DNA from: an uncultured Collinsella sp.
GTDB taxonomy: Bacteria > Actinomycetota > Coriobacteriia > Coriobacteriales > Coriobacteriaceae
Reading direction: 5' to 3'
Assembly (NCBI GenBank): GCA_900757615.1
Contig: CAAEON010000019.1
Coordinates: 1 to 55,465 of the forward strand
Length of the DNA stretch: 55,465 bases
A program made the translations under genes and the position numbers. Shown piece by piece: positions 8,744 to 17,638 of the stretch (within the stretch, counting starts at the first letter, position 1; the number at the start of each line of letters is the position of its first letter). The notes beneath the pieces are model-generated. The model saw only the letters and a program-made list of their open reading frames with translations. It was not told where the DNA came from and ran no database searches.

Positions 8744-9622
8744 ATGAACAAGCCAAGTGTTTCCGCTGGCTTCGTTGCCGGCGTTGCTCTGGGAGCCGCG
8801 GCGCTTGGTGCGGCCACCGTCGCTGTTCGTGCTGCCTGTCTGCAGGTTGCGCGAACCCGTAATGGGTTGGCGCGTGTGAAACGCGTGCACGACGAGGGCG
8901 GCGACGAAGTCCGCGTATTGGTGCAAGGCGGCGTCTACCAAAGCGCAAGCTACGTTGGCGAGCGTTGGGCAGAGCCCGTCTTTGCGTACTATCGTGCGTT
9001 TGACGACGTGTTTGAGGCCGAGGACGCAATGCTTGATGCTTATGGTCACGGTATCGACCGCATGCTTATGCTGGGCGGCGGCGGGTTTGCCTATCCTAAG
9101 TTCGCCCTGATGTCGCACGAGGGCTTGCGCATGGACGTCATCGAGTATGACGCAGAGATTACGCGTCTGGCACGTCGTTGGTTCTATCTGGACGAACTGG
9201 AGCGCACGGTGGGCGACCGCTTGCGGGTGATTACCGCCGAGGCTCGTTCGTATCTGGGCGTGACGAGCGTGGGCCATCGTCGCTACGACGTGGTCGTGAG
9301 CGATTGCTTTGGCGGTGCCGAGCCCGTACGCGAGCTGGCGACGGTTGAGGCGTTGCGTTTGGTGCGAGGCAGCCTGAACCCCGGGGGTATCTACGCGGCC
9401 AATATCGTGAGCGCAAACGAGGGGAGCGACGTGACGTTCCTGCGCGACTGCGCTGCCACGGCACTCGAGGTATTCGCCCACGCTTGGGTGGTCCCATGTG
9501 GCGATGCGGAGTTCGGCGGCGAGGAGAACTACCTGCTCATCGCCAGCGACGGCGACTACGCTTTTGCCGAAGCCGTGCCCTTCGACACCGACTTCCTCGG
9601 CACCGTCCTCCACGACAAGTAA
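8744..9622 (+). CDS. Spermidine-synthase-like protein with N-terminal membrane segment
   Basis: A 292-residue protein with a hydrophobic N terminus (about residues 8-32, one membrane anchor or uncleaved signal) and a Rossmann methyltransferase fold of the spermine/spermidine synthase type: MLMLGGGGFAYPKF near 105, VIEYDAEITRLARR near 130 and YDVVVSDCFGG near 183. The glycine loop differs from the GGGDG of true spermidine synthases, so polyamine synthesis should not be assumed. It begins at the base after the Elp3 stop codon, so the two are cotranscribed. It ends 27 bases before the convergent helicase gene. Confidence 0.65.
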   Translation: MNKPSVSAGFVAGVALGAAALGAATVAVRAACLQVARTRNGLARVKRVHDEGGDEVRVLVQGGVYQSASYVGERWAEPVFAYYRAFDDVFEAEDAMLDAYGHGIDRMLMLGGGGFAYPKFALMSHEGLRMDVIEYDAEITRLARRWFYLDELERTVGDRLRVITAEARSYLGVTSVGHRRYDVVVSDCFGGAEPVRELATVEALRLVRGSLNPGGIYAANIVSANEGSDVTFLRDCAATALEVFAHAWVVPCGDAEFGGEENYLLIASDGDYAFAEAVPFDTDFLGTVLHDK

Positions 9623-9648
9623 GTCTCCCCGTCCCAAAAAGACTGGTT

Positions 9649-12093
9649 TTATGTGTGGTCGCGCCAGCTGCGGACACGCTGCTTCATGCCCTCTATGTCG
9701 AGCACGCCTTCGGCGAAGCCCTTGCGCACGAGCTCCTCGGGAACGTACTCGTCGTAGCGATCAAAATAAGGCACCTCGCCGGGATAGACGAGCTCGATGG
9801 GATTGAAGTCCTTCTCGGCCTCGGCGGCGAGCACCTCAAAGAACGTCTCCTCGTCGGCCTTCATCTTAAACTGCATAAAGTACGGGCGTGACGGGTCGAG
9901 TCCGCGAAGGCCCAGCTCAGCGGCGCATTTGATTTTAAGCATGCGCTCGAGTGCTAGGAAGGCGTAGCTGCCCAACCAAGGGAAGAGCACCCAGGTGTCG
10001 CCACCCAGGTTGATGAGCGGCTTGGTCCCTGCGCCCGAAATCTCGGCCGTCTGGCGAGCCTGTGCAAGACGTGCCCGTGCGTTGCCCATGAGATACGGAT
10101 ATGCCGCATGCTCGTTGAGCGTCTTGCGCATGCGTTCGAGTACGTGTGTATTGATGTCACCGGGGCAGTCGCCAAAGTAGGCCGGCACCCGGCCTTTGAC
10201 CTGCGTGGCAAAGACGGTATGGCGCTTCCAGTCCACTTCTTCGACAATCCAGCAGTGTCCGGCGATGGCAATGCGCTCACCGGGCGGGGGCGGATTGACG
10301 ATCGTGCCCAGCTCGGCCGATTCGCTCCGGACGGTAAACTCCTCGTTTTCCTGGAACACGGCGTAGAACTTAAAGTTGTTGATGATGCGCTCGCCCGCGA
10401 GACCCACGATGAGCCCACCGCCCTCGGTGACCTGGATGTGGTCGATCTTGATGAGGTAGCGCAGCAGTACGCGATAGTCATCGGCCGAGACGCGGTGGAA
10501 ATAGCTGAGCGTGAGCACGCGCTGGGCAAGCTCAGCCGGCGTGAGCTCTCCGGTGCTGGCGAGGGTCGACATGGTCTGGTGATAGAGCAGACTGTAGGGG
10601 AGTCGATCGAGTTCAGGCGGCTCGACCCATTTTTCCTCGCGATAGAGTTGTACGAGCGCGATGCCCTGCAGGAGCTTCCAAGGAATGGTCTCGGGCATCA
10701 TCGTGCGCGGCTCGGGTTCTTCCTCGCGCATGACAAACCACATCTCGGGCGGAAGGTCGCGACGGCCTGTGCGTCCCATGCGCTGCAAAAAGGAGCTGAC
10801 GGTAAACGGCGCGTCAATCTGGAAGGCGCGCTCCAGGCGGCCGATATCGATACCGAGCTCCAGCGTAGAGGTGGTGACGGTTGTCTGCGCCTGCTCCTCG
10901 TCGCGCATGAGCTCCTCGGCCGTCTCGCGCAGCGATGCCGAAAGGTTGCCGTGGTGGATGAGAAAGCGGTCGGGCTCGTGTCGACTTTCGCAGTAGCTGC
11001 GCAGCATGGAGCACACGGCCTCTGCCTCCTCGCGCGAGTTGGCAAAGACCAGGCACTTGCGGCCGCGCGTATGCTCAAAGATATAGCCCATACCGGGGTC
11101 GGCGTTGTCGGGTGCCGTGTCGGTGGGGTTGAGAAGCGCCTGCTCGGCCGCTCGTGGGATGTCGACTTCGCCCTCGGGGGCCGAGGAAGTGCGACGGTCT
11201 TTGGGAGCGGCCTTGCCCCGCGCCTGCTCGCGACGTTGACGGCGTTCTTCCTGTGCAAGCTGTCCGCTGTGGCACATGTCTTGTCCGGATGCGGGCAGCG
11301 CCGCGGGCGCCGCCGTCTCAATACGCTCGCAAGTAAGCACCTCGGCTTCTTGTGGACCCGTGCCTACGAATCCTCGTTGCTGTGCCTGGGGACCCGAGTT
11401 GTAGAAGTGCTCCATGGAGATGCGCCACATGCGGCGCGGTTCCTCAAAGCGGGGGATAACGCAGTCGCGCCCCGTTCCCTGTGAGAGAAAAGCGCCCGTG
11501 CGCTCGGGGTCGCCGATGGTGGCCGAAAGGCCAATGCGGCGAGGCTGCACGCCGGCCATGCGCGAGAGTCGCTCGATAAGGCAGAGCGTTTGCCCGCCAC
11601 GGTCGCCGCGCATGAGCGAATGGACCTCGTCGATAACCACGTAGCGCAGGTCGCAGAACATGCGCGGGATCGCCATGTGCTTATGGATCAAGAGCGCCTC
11701 GAGCGACTCGGGTGTAATCTGCAAGATGCCGCTCGGCTTTTTGATGAGTTTGGCCTTGTGCGATTGCGAGACGTCGCCATGCCAGTGCCAGACGGGGATG
11801 TCAGCTTCTTCGCACAGGTCATTGAGGCGGACGAATTGGTCGTTGATGAGCGCCTTGAGGGGGCCAATGTAGAGGGCGCCCACGCTTGCGGGCGGGTTCT
11901 CCCAAAACTCGGTCAGGATGGGAAAGAAGGCCGCTTCGGTTTTGCCGGAAGCTGTGGATGCCGTCAGGAGTACATTGTCTTGTGTGTTAAAGATGGCATC
12001 TGCCGCCGCAACCTGAATGGAGCGCAGGCTCTCCCAATCGTGGGAGTAGATAAAGTCTTGGATAAACGGGGCGTAGCGGTCAAAGGCGTTCAC
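9649..12093 (-). CDS. Lhr-like DEAD/DEAH helicase of TerB-ATPase cassette
   Basis: An 814-residue superfamily II helicase of the Lhr/BrxH type. Visible motifs are the Walker A STASGKTEAAF near residue 47, VIDEVHSLMRGDRGG near 145, SATIGDPERT near 195 and motif VI QRMGRTGRRD near 440. Between the two RecA domains (about 230-325) lies a charged, Gln/Arg-rich insertion. After the helicase core come the winged-helix and C-terminal domains usual for Lhr-like proteins. I favour the GTG at 12093 (VNAFDRYAPF) behind AGAGGAGG; an in-frame ATG at 12108 is an alternative. It is the last gene of a three-gene minus-strand unit with a BrxD-like ATPase and a TerB-domain protein, which points to DNA processing rather than housekeeping RNA work. 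Confidence 0.8.
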   Translation of the reverse strand: MNAFDRYAPFIQDFIYSHDWESLRSIQVAAADAIFNTQDNVLLTASTASGKTEAAFFPILTEFWENPPASVGALYIGPLKALINDQFVRLNDLCEEADIPVWHWHGDVSQSHKAKLIKKPSGILQITPESLEALLIHKHMAIPRMFCDLRYVVIDEVHSLMRGDRGGQTLCLIERLSRMAGVQPRRIGLSATIGDPERTGAFLSQGTGRDCVIPRFEEPRRMWRISMEHFYNSGPQAQQRGFVGTGPQEAEVLTCERIETAAPAALPASGQDMCHSGQLAQEERRQRREQARGKAAPKDRRTSSAPEGEVDIPRAAEQALLNPTDTAPDNADPGMGYIFEHTRGRKCLVFANSREEAEAVCSMLRSYCESRHEPDRFLIHHGNLSASLRETAEELMRDEEQAQTTVTTSTLELGIDIGRLERAFQIDAPFTVSSFLQRMGRTGRRDLPPEMWFVMREEEPEPRTMMPETIPWKLLQGIALVQLYREEKWVEPPELDRLPYSLLYHQTMSTLASTGELTPAELAQRVLTLSYFHRVSADDYRVLLRYLIKIDHIQVTEGGGLIVGLAGERIINNFKFYAVFQENEEFTVRSESAELGTIVNPPPPGERIAIAGHCWIVEEVDWKRHTVFATQVKGRVPAYFGDCPGDINTHVLERMRKTLNEHAAYPYLMGNARARLAQARQTAEISGAGTKPLINLGGDTWVLFPWLGSYAFLALERMLKIKCAAELGLRGLDPSRPYFMQFKMKADEETFFEVLAAEAEKDFNPIELVYPGEVPYFDRYDEYVPEELVRKGFAEGVLDIEGMKQRVRSWRDHT

Positions 12094-12185
12094 GGGGCCT
12101 CCTCTCATATACGAACCTCTCAACGCGGCGAGCAGTGGCTTGCTGCATTACTGCTTCAACGTTCGCCCAGATAAAACCTACCAAA

Positions 12186-12212
12186 ATAAACCTGTCCCTT
12201 TTTGGCAGGTTA
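12186..12212 (-). terminator. Hairpin at the end of the BrxD-like ATPase gene
   Basis: Arms aacctg (12189-12194) and caggtt (12206-12211), extended by an inner cc/gg pair after a bulge, overlap the ATPase stop codon. Read on the minus strand the stem is followed by tttatttt, so it can act as a terminator or attenuator before the helicase gene. The palindrome shape also resembles REP elements. Confidence 0.5.
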
Positions 12213-13514
12213 GATGGTGAATTCGGCGAAGTTACGGTCGCCGTCTGCGGTGCCGGTGTCGCCTGTTGCGGCTGGCGGCGCCAGCGTGACGCCACCGACG
12301 CTTTGCAGCAACTCAGCCACGTTAGCATCGGGGTTTTGACACAGGATGTCGAGCAGCTCGATAAAGTCACGAATGACCTCACGCGGCGTCAGGTGCGTAT
12401 CGGCTCCCACGCGGCCAAACTCAATCTTGAGGAAGTCTACCAAGTCGTTCTCGGTAAGCGTGGGCGTCCAGCCAAAGTAGCCGGCATGGATCTGCATGAG
12501 TTTTTCGATCAGCACCAGCAACTCCTCGTAGGTGAGTGGCTGCAGGCGGATGATGGGCGCGAGCATGTCCTTAAGATCCTCGCGTGCAAAGCGGCCTTGA
12601 GCGAGTCGGCTACGCAGGGCCTCGTAGGAGAACACGCCACGGCGGCGGTCTTCGATGGAGGTTGGCGTGCCGCCCATAATCATGCCCAGGTACTGCGCTT
12701 TGCCCTGGAGCGTGTCGTTGTACATGGTCAGGATCTTCTCGTAGTTATATTGGCGCGTGATGGCGTTGGGAATCTTATACAGATTCACGAGCTCGTCGAT
12801 GAGCACCAGCATGCCCTTGTAGCCGCTGCAGACCAAAAAGCGCGCAATGAGTTTGACGTAGTCGTACCAGTCATCGTCGCTGATGATGGTTGAGGACCCC
12901 AGCTCGGCGCGAGCCTCGCTCTTGGTGCGGTACTCGCCGCGAATCCATTTGGTCACGCGGCTCATAGCTTCTTCGTCGCCCTCGGATACGGCCGCGCGGT
13001 AGCGGCGGAGCATGCGGGTGAAGTCGAAGCCGTGGACCATTTCCTCGAGCGGCGCCAGTTGGGCATTGACGGCAGGCTCGTCGGCATTGGCACACGAGGC
13101 GACCCAGCGATCCAGGATAAGGTTGAGCGCACCGCCCTCGGGGCGCGTTTTAGTCGATATGTTGCGGATGAGCTCGCGGTAGGTGGCAAGGCCCTGTCCC
13201 TGACCGCCCTGCAGGCGGCGCTCGGGGGATAAGTCTGCATCGGCGACGACGAATCCCTCGCCCATGGCGTGCGTGCGGATGGTCTGGAGCAAAAAGCTCT
13301 TGCCGGCGCCGTAACGACCGACCAGAAAGCGGAAGCTCGCGCCACCGTCGGCGATGAGGCTCAGATCGGTGAGCAGGGCGCGGATCTCGACCTCGCGCCC
13401 TACGGTGATATAGGGAAGGCCGATGCGCGGGACCACACCGCCCTTGAGCGAGTTGAGAATGACGGCAGCAACGCGCTTGGGTACGCGGGGCGCTGCGGAT
13501 GCGGTGTCACTCAT
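12210..13514 (-). CDS. BrxD-like (DUF2791) P-loop ATPase
   Basis: A 434-residue AAA-type ATPase of the DUF2791/BrxC-BrxD family. The N-terminal VVPRIGLPYITVGRE segment is the family hallmark; Walker A GRYGAGKS is at residues 66-73 and Walker B MLVLIDE near 240. In BREX phage-defence systems BrxD is thought to act with an Lhr-like helicase, and here it sits between such a helicase and a TerB-domain protein. Its start overlaps the end of the TerB gene by 8 bases, so translation is coupled. BrxC, PglZ and PglX are not present in the window, so this is not a standard BREX locus. Exact role unknown; ATP-driven loading or motor function on DNA is inference. Confidence 0.8.
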   Translation of the reverse strand: MSDTASAAPRVPKRVAAVILNSLKGGVVPRIGLPYITVGREVEIRALLTDLSLIADGGASFRFLVGRYGAGKSFLLQTIRTHAMGEGFVVADADLSPERRLQGGQGQGLATYRELIRNISTKTRPEGGALNLILDRWVASCANADEPAVNAQLAPLEEMVHGFDFTRMLRRYRAAVSEGDEEAMSRVTKWIRGEYRTKSEARAELGSSTIISDDDWYDYVKLIARFLVCSGYKGMLVLIDELVNLYKIPNAITRQYNYEKILTMYNDTLQGKAQYLGMIMGGTPTSIEDRRRGVFSYEALRSRLAQGRFAREDLKDMLAPIIRLQPLTYEELLVLIEKLMQIHAGYFGWTPTLTENDLVDFLKIEFGRVGADTHLTPREVIRDFIELLDILCQNPDANVAELLQSVGGVTLAPPAATGDTGTADGDRNFAEFTI

Positions 13515-15267
13515 GGTCTAGGTATCCTCTCACGTCTGCTTCGTAGTCCTCGATAATCTGCGGTCCTGCCGCGCCAAATTCAATTACGGTGTCACCCACC
13601 AGGTCAAAGAGCGCCTCGTTGATGGTGTCGACAAGCATGTCCTCGCTCTGCCCCGATTGCACTACCTCCGATTCCGCCTGTACTGCGTTGTGCTCGAGCA
13701 GCGCGCGGAGATAGGCGTCTGCGGCGGGCGCGAGTTCGTTTGTGGCGTCAGCGGGCGCAGCAGCTGCGAACGCGGGCGTCGGCGCGAGAAGCGGTGCCAC
13801 GACACCAAACTGTTCGGTGGATATGGTCGGCTCGTCGGCCTCGTCCTGCCGAATGGGTGCCGCGACCGCCTCGACCGTCGCGTCTGCCACGGGCTCGGCT
13901 TTCGACCGTTCGGAGCCTGCCGTATCGACCTCTGCGAGCATACCGTCCTCGCGCTCCTCGTCGATCAAAAGCGTCTCACGCGTTTGTGCGGCGGCACTCC
14001 GAATGTGCCCCAGCTGACTCAGATCGATATCGATCTTGATGGGCTGGTGTGCGGCATCCCATGAAAGCCATGCCACAATCTCGTCATCGATAATCTTGGC
14101 CAGATATTTGGGGACCTTTTCTTCCTTAAGGGGATGGGCGGGGTCCAGCGCCAGGCGCAGGCGTTGGTCGCAGGCGCGCATCATTTCACCGAGCTTGCTG
14201 CTCTTTTGCCTGCTACCGTGGATACGCATGCATTCCCAAAAGCCGTTTTGGCAACGGTAGATATGGATAGGATCTAGGCGGTATTCGCAGTCTTCGTGGC
14301 GCTCGGGCGCAAAGAATACGGCCGAGGCAAACATGGTGTAGGGCATGGCCGTCTCCTCCCCAAATAAACTCGCCACGATACCGGTCTTTCGGTGTGTGTC
14401 ATAGTAGCGCGCCATGCGGACATACACGGCGCATGCCACGTGGCGCAGATCGCGGTGGTGGCTGCGGTCGAGCCGCGAGTTACTTAGGTTGTACGTGGAG
14501 AGGGCGTTGATGGCGGCCATGAGTCGCTCCTCGCGCGCTTCATCGGGCGGAAGGGGGAGCGTGGGCTCGGAGGTTTTGCGACGCTTAGGGGTCTGGCCGG
14601 ACGGTGCCGGCGCTGGTGCAAGGTCTCGTGCCGCGCGCCGTAGCTCGATAAGGGCATTATCGAACATGACGGTCTTGGAGTCGCAAAGCAGCTTGGGGTC
14701 GAGCCCGTGGAACACGGCGTAATCCTGCAGCCACACGCGCGCAAACCGGTCGATGCCGGGCTCGAAGGCGCGATAGACATCCCAAAAGGCCTTGATCTTG
14801 TTAAAACCATCGAGCGGATTATCTACGCCAATGCCGCAAATCAGCTCATAGAGATACAGAAAGGCAAAGGACGTAGACGTTTCCTCGACGGTTCCGCGGC
14901 GCACTTGGGCACGCCAGGTAAAGTAGCCGCGCAACTGTCGATCGCTCATGGCATTGTAGGTGGGAAAGTACGACTTAAAGGTGCCGTTGTAGGGGCAGTC
15001 GTCCTCAAAGTCGGCCATCAGCAGGCCTTGGCGGTAGAAAAGCTCGGCTTCCGAAAGCCAACGACCCGCGCCGCCCTTGGGGTCATCCTGCCAGCGCGAT
15101 ATCTCGCGCATTTTGCGGTACTGGTCGGGGAGGAAATTCTGCATCTGTCGGCCGGTTTTGAGAATCGGCTCGTCTGCGTAGATTTCGTTTGAGAAGCGGG
15201 CGGACTGATGGGTCCGGGCCTCGGCCATAATGCGCTCGATGAGCATCTTGATGTCCTGGTCGGCCAC
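13507..15267 (-). CDS. TerB_N / TerB_C domain protein
   Basis: A 586-residue cytoplasmic protein. The first half (about residues 30-260) matches the TerB N-terminal domain in character: FLPDQYRKMREISRW, AELFYRQGLLMADFEDD and YLYELICGIGVDNP. The C-terminal 60 residues (INEALFDLVGDTVIEF ... YEADVRGYL) resemble TerB_C, with a low-complexity Ala/Pro-rich linker between. I chose the GTG at 15267 behind GGAGAGGAG. Earlier comparative work on tellurite-resistance genes tied TerB_N/TerB_C proteins to ATPases and helicases in DNA-processing neighbourhoods (recalled, not checked). First gene of the cassette; probably a scaffold or sensor. Confidence 0.75.
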   Translation of the reverse strand: MADQDIKMLIERIMAEARTHQSARFSNEIYADEPILKTGRQMQNFLPDQYRKMREISRWQDDPKGGAGRWLSEAELFYRQGLLMADFEDDCPYNGTFKSYFPTYNAMSDRQLRGYFTWRAQVRRGTVEETSTSFAFLYLYELICGIGVDNPLDGFNKIKAFWDVYRAFEPGIDRFARVWLQDYAVFHGLDPKLLCDSKTVMFDNALIELRRAARDLAPAPAPSGQTPKRRKTSEPTLPLPPDEAREERLMAAINALSTYNLSNSRLDRSHHRDLRHVACAVYVRMARYYDTHRKTGIVASLFGEETAMPYTMFASAVFFAPERHEDCEYRLDPIHIYRCQNGFWECMRIHGSRQKSSKLGEMMRACDQRLRLALDPAHPLKEEKVPKYLAKIIDDEIVAWLSWDAAHQPIKIDIDLSQLGHIRSAAAQTRETLLIDEEREDGMLAEVDTAGSERSKAEPVADATVEAVAAPIRQDEADEPTISTEQFGVVAPLLAPTPAFAAAAPADATNELAPAADAYLRALLEHNAVQAESEVVQSGQSEDMLVDTINEALFDLVGDTVIEFGAAGPQIIEDYEADVRGYLDHE

Positions 15268-15354
15268 CGCTTCTCCTCTCCTAACGCAGCTTCGGTGACC
15301 TCATATCATAGCACAGCATCAAACAGATGTTCGAGATATCGCTATGCAGATAGT

Positions 15355-16071
15355 TTAGAACAGGAGGGCGTAGATGACGGCGATGACGACGGAGGGGAGC
15401 ATATTGGCCGTGCGGAAGGTCTGAGGACGGATGAGGTTGACGCCGACGCAGAAGATGAGCGTGGAGCCTACGAGCGAAAGGCTGTCGAGGGCTGCCGTGG
15501 TCATGATGGGGGAGAGCGCGCCGGCAAACAACGTGATCGTCCCCTGGAACACGGCGACTGGTAGGGCGGAGAAGATGCAGCCGCGGCCAAGCGAGGCCGT
15601 CATGGTGCAGACGATGATGCAGTCCAGTGCGCCCTTGAGGGCAAGCGTTGACCAGTCGCCGAGCAGGCCGTCCTGGATCGATCCCACAATGGCCATGGCG
15701 CCGATGCACACGGTGAGTGAAGTCGAGACAAAAGCGTTGGTGAACTCGTTATCGCCCTCACTGCCAGTCTTGCGCTTGAGCCATTCGCCAAGGTTCTCGA
15801 TGGCGGCTTCCAAGTTGACGGCCTCGCCGATGAGCGAACCGAGCGCAAATGAGACGATGAGCATGGTGGTACCGGTGGTCGACAGCGCCTTTCCATCGAT
15901 GACGAGCATCTTTTGCATGGTGCCGCCCAGGCCGATAAACAGGACGCATAGCCCCGATGCTTTCATGAGCGTGTCTTGGATGCGCGGTGTAATGAAGCGG
16001 CCGCCCGCTAATCCCAAAAGACCGCCCGCAACTAAAAGCACAACGTTGATGATTGTTCCCAAGCCCGGCAT
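15355..16071 (-). CDS. DUF554 family membrane protein
   Basis: A 238-residue integral membrane protein with about six or seven hydrophobic segments. The opening MPGLGTIINVVLLVAGGLLGLAGG, the GLCVLFIGLGGTMQ stretch and the glycine-rich later helices are typical of DUF554 (YdfK-like) proteins, whose function is not established. The ATG at 16071 follows AGGAGGGCTC; the upstream in-frame ATG at 16140 has no such site. It is a single-gene unit behind a 7-bp inverted repeat at 16141-16166 that may be an operator. Confidence 0.8.
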   Translation of the reverse strand: MPGLGTIINVVLLVAGGLLGLAGGRFITPRIQDTLMKASGLCVLFIGLGGTMQKMLVIDGKALSTTGTTMLIVSFALGSLIGEAVNLEAAIENLGEWLKRKTGSEGDNEFTNAFVSTSLTVCIGAMAIVGSIQDGLLGDWSTLALKGALDCIIVCTMTASLGRGCIFSALPVAVFQGTITLFAGALSPIMTTAALDSLSLVGSTLIFCVGVNLIRPQTFRTANMLPSVVIAVIYALLF

Positions 16072-16140
16072 GAGCCCTCCTGTATTGATGCCAACGTGGC
16101 AATCGTAGCAGAACGAAATGCGAGGCACATCGCGACTCAT

Positions 16141-16166
16141 CTAATACGTTATATAAGTGGTATTAG
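16141..16166. promoter_or_regulatory. Possible operator palindrome upstream of DUF554 gene
   Basis: Perfect 7-bp arms ctaatac (16141-16147) and gtattag (16160-16166) flank a 12-base AT-rich spacer that holds TATA-like sequence. It lies 70 bases before the DUF554 start on the minus strand. A dimeric repressor site is inferred; no regulator is assigned. Confidence 0.35.
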
Positions 16167-16189
16167 GAATGATGCGCAGCATTTAAGCC

Positions 16190-17620
16190 TCAGGTGGTTG
16201 TCGGGACATAGGGATAGTAGTCAAAGCGCAGTGTCATAAGCCGCTGTGGGGATTCAATAGCCGCGGCGATGATATTGGCATCGCGGGCACGATCAAACCC
16301 TTCGAGTTCGATTTGATACGAGACGTCTTGCATAATGTCCAGACGTCGCCAGGCTAGGAGTGTGTCGCCATCGAATTCCAAGGTTTTGCCTCCGTCTGGG
16401 GCAACGGCGTATAGACGCAGTTTAGCGGTGGTTACAGGGTCGACAACCGTGACCTTTTTAATTTCGTTTCGAGTATTCTTGGCGCCCAACAGGGTGAGCA
16501 GTGTTGGGGCCACGACCTCGCCCGATGGCAAAAAGACGACTTCGATGGATTCGGGAAATGCGATGATGGCCGACTTGCGGACGGGCTGATTGGCGGCGGC
16601 AACTTCGATGTTCGCAGCGTCGATGACCTCCGTGTGGTCGAGCGCGGCAAGCACGCAGCAGTTACCTTCATCGATCTCTTGAGGATCAGCAAGCCCCAGA
16701 CTGTCCGCGAGCTCGGGATCGTTTGGATCGGTAGCGGGCTCATTCGGTGCTTCGAGAGAAGCTGGGACGCTGTTTGTCGACGACGGCGTGTCGCCCGCAC
16801 CTGCTTCTTTGTCCGCGCTCTTTTCTTGTGTGGTTGCGTTGATGGGTTCGTCGTTTGAGGGGAGCGTCTTGGCGTCAAGCGCGGAGGGGAGAATTCCGAT
16901 GGCTCCGGATCCGTTCCACTCCATTTCGAGAAGCGCCGGGTCGGCAAGAATGCGTTGCCTGCTTTGCGCGTGGGCATCGATTTCAATAGGGCCTGCCTCT
17001 ATCCCTCGTGTAAGGCTGAGTGATCCGTCTGACTTCTCGAAATGAGCGTCTGTGTCTTTGGTGCTGACGGCGTAGAACAGCAGGGACGCTTCTCCCGCCG
17101 CGACGGCATCGGTGCCGGCTTTGGTCAGCTGCAACGATGCTGTGAATGAGAGGGTGGGCTGCGCATCGTCTGCATTCGCGGCGGCGCAGCCCAGACATAT
17201 ACCGCCTCCTTTCTCGAAAAACGCACCGTCGAAGGCGACCTTCGTTCCGTTCGCCGAGTCATCGACCGAAGCGATGTCGATGCACAGCTCTAAATTGCAT
17301 GGATCGCCATCTGCATCGAGCACAACCGAGCGCCACGTGCAGACGGCGCACCCCGCCTGGGAGCCGTTTACCTTGTTCGAACGATTGATATCCACGACTA
17401 TCGAGCCGTCCGTATTACGACGAAGGCATCCCGAGGTTGAGATTGCGGCCTGTGCAATCGAAAAACGCTTACACGCAATGGCGCTCGACGGATTTGGTGC
17501 GGAGCTTAGGGCTGCTGGTAAGGAGTCTGCCATGACGGGAGTCGCCCAAGCGGCGACAGGCGTTCCGGTTGCGAGCGCGCCGCAGAGTGCGACGACGGGC
17601 AAAAGGTTCTTCGATGCCAT
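16190..17620 (-). CDS. Secreted protein of unknown function
   Basis: A 476-residue exported protein. Residues 1-31 form a Sec signal peptide (hydrophobic VVALCGALATGTPVAAWA, then an Ala-rich cleavage area). The first half contains several cysteines (for example GCAVCTWRSV and GICLGCAAAN) that may form disulfides. The middle (about 255-320) is a Ser/Thr/Pro/Glu-rich disordered spacer, and the C-terminal part looks beta-rich. No sortase motif or membrane anchor is seen, so it is released or held by another wall protein. The ATG follows AAGGAGACCCC. It is the last gene of the surface-protein unit beginning at 19395. I do not recognise a family. Confidence 0.6.
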   Translation of the reverse strand: MASKNLLPVVALCGALATGTPVAAWATPVMADSLPAALSSAPNPSSAIACKRFSIAQAAISTSGCLRRNTDGSIVVDINRSNKVNGSQAGCAVCTWRSVVLDADGDPCNLELCIDIASVDDSANGTKVAFDGAFFEKGGGICLGCAAANADDAQPTLSFTASLQLTKAGTDAVAAGEASLLFYAVSTKDTDAHFEKSDGSLSLTRGIEAGPIEIDAHAQSRQRILADPALLEMEWNGSGAIGILPSALDAKTLPSNDEPINATTQEKSADKEAGAGDTPSSTNSVPASLEAPNEPATDPNDPELADSLGLADPQEIDEGNCCVLAALDHTEVIDAANIEVAAANQPVRKSAIIAFPESIEVVFLPSGEVVAPTLLTLLGAKNTRNEIKKVTVVDPVTTAKLRLYAVAPDGGKTLEFDGDTLLAWRRLDIMQDVSYQIELEGFDRARDANIIAAAIESPQRLMTLRFDYYPYVPTTT

Positions 17621-17638
17621 GGGGTCTCCTTAGCTAAT

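Noticed and set aside
9649..15267. Complete BREX system
   Set aside because: Only BrxD-like and helicase-like parts are present; no PglZ, BrxC, PglX, BrxA or BrxB in the flanks.
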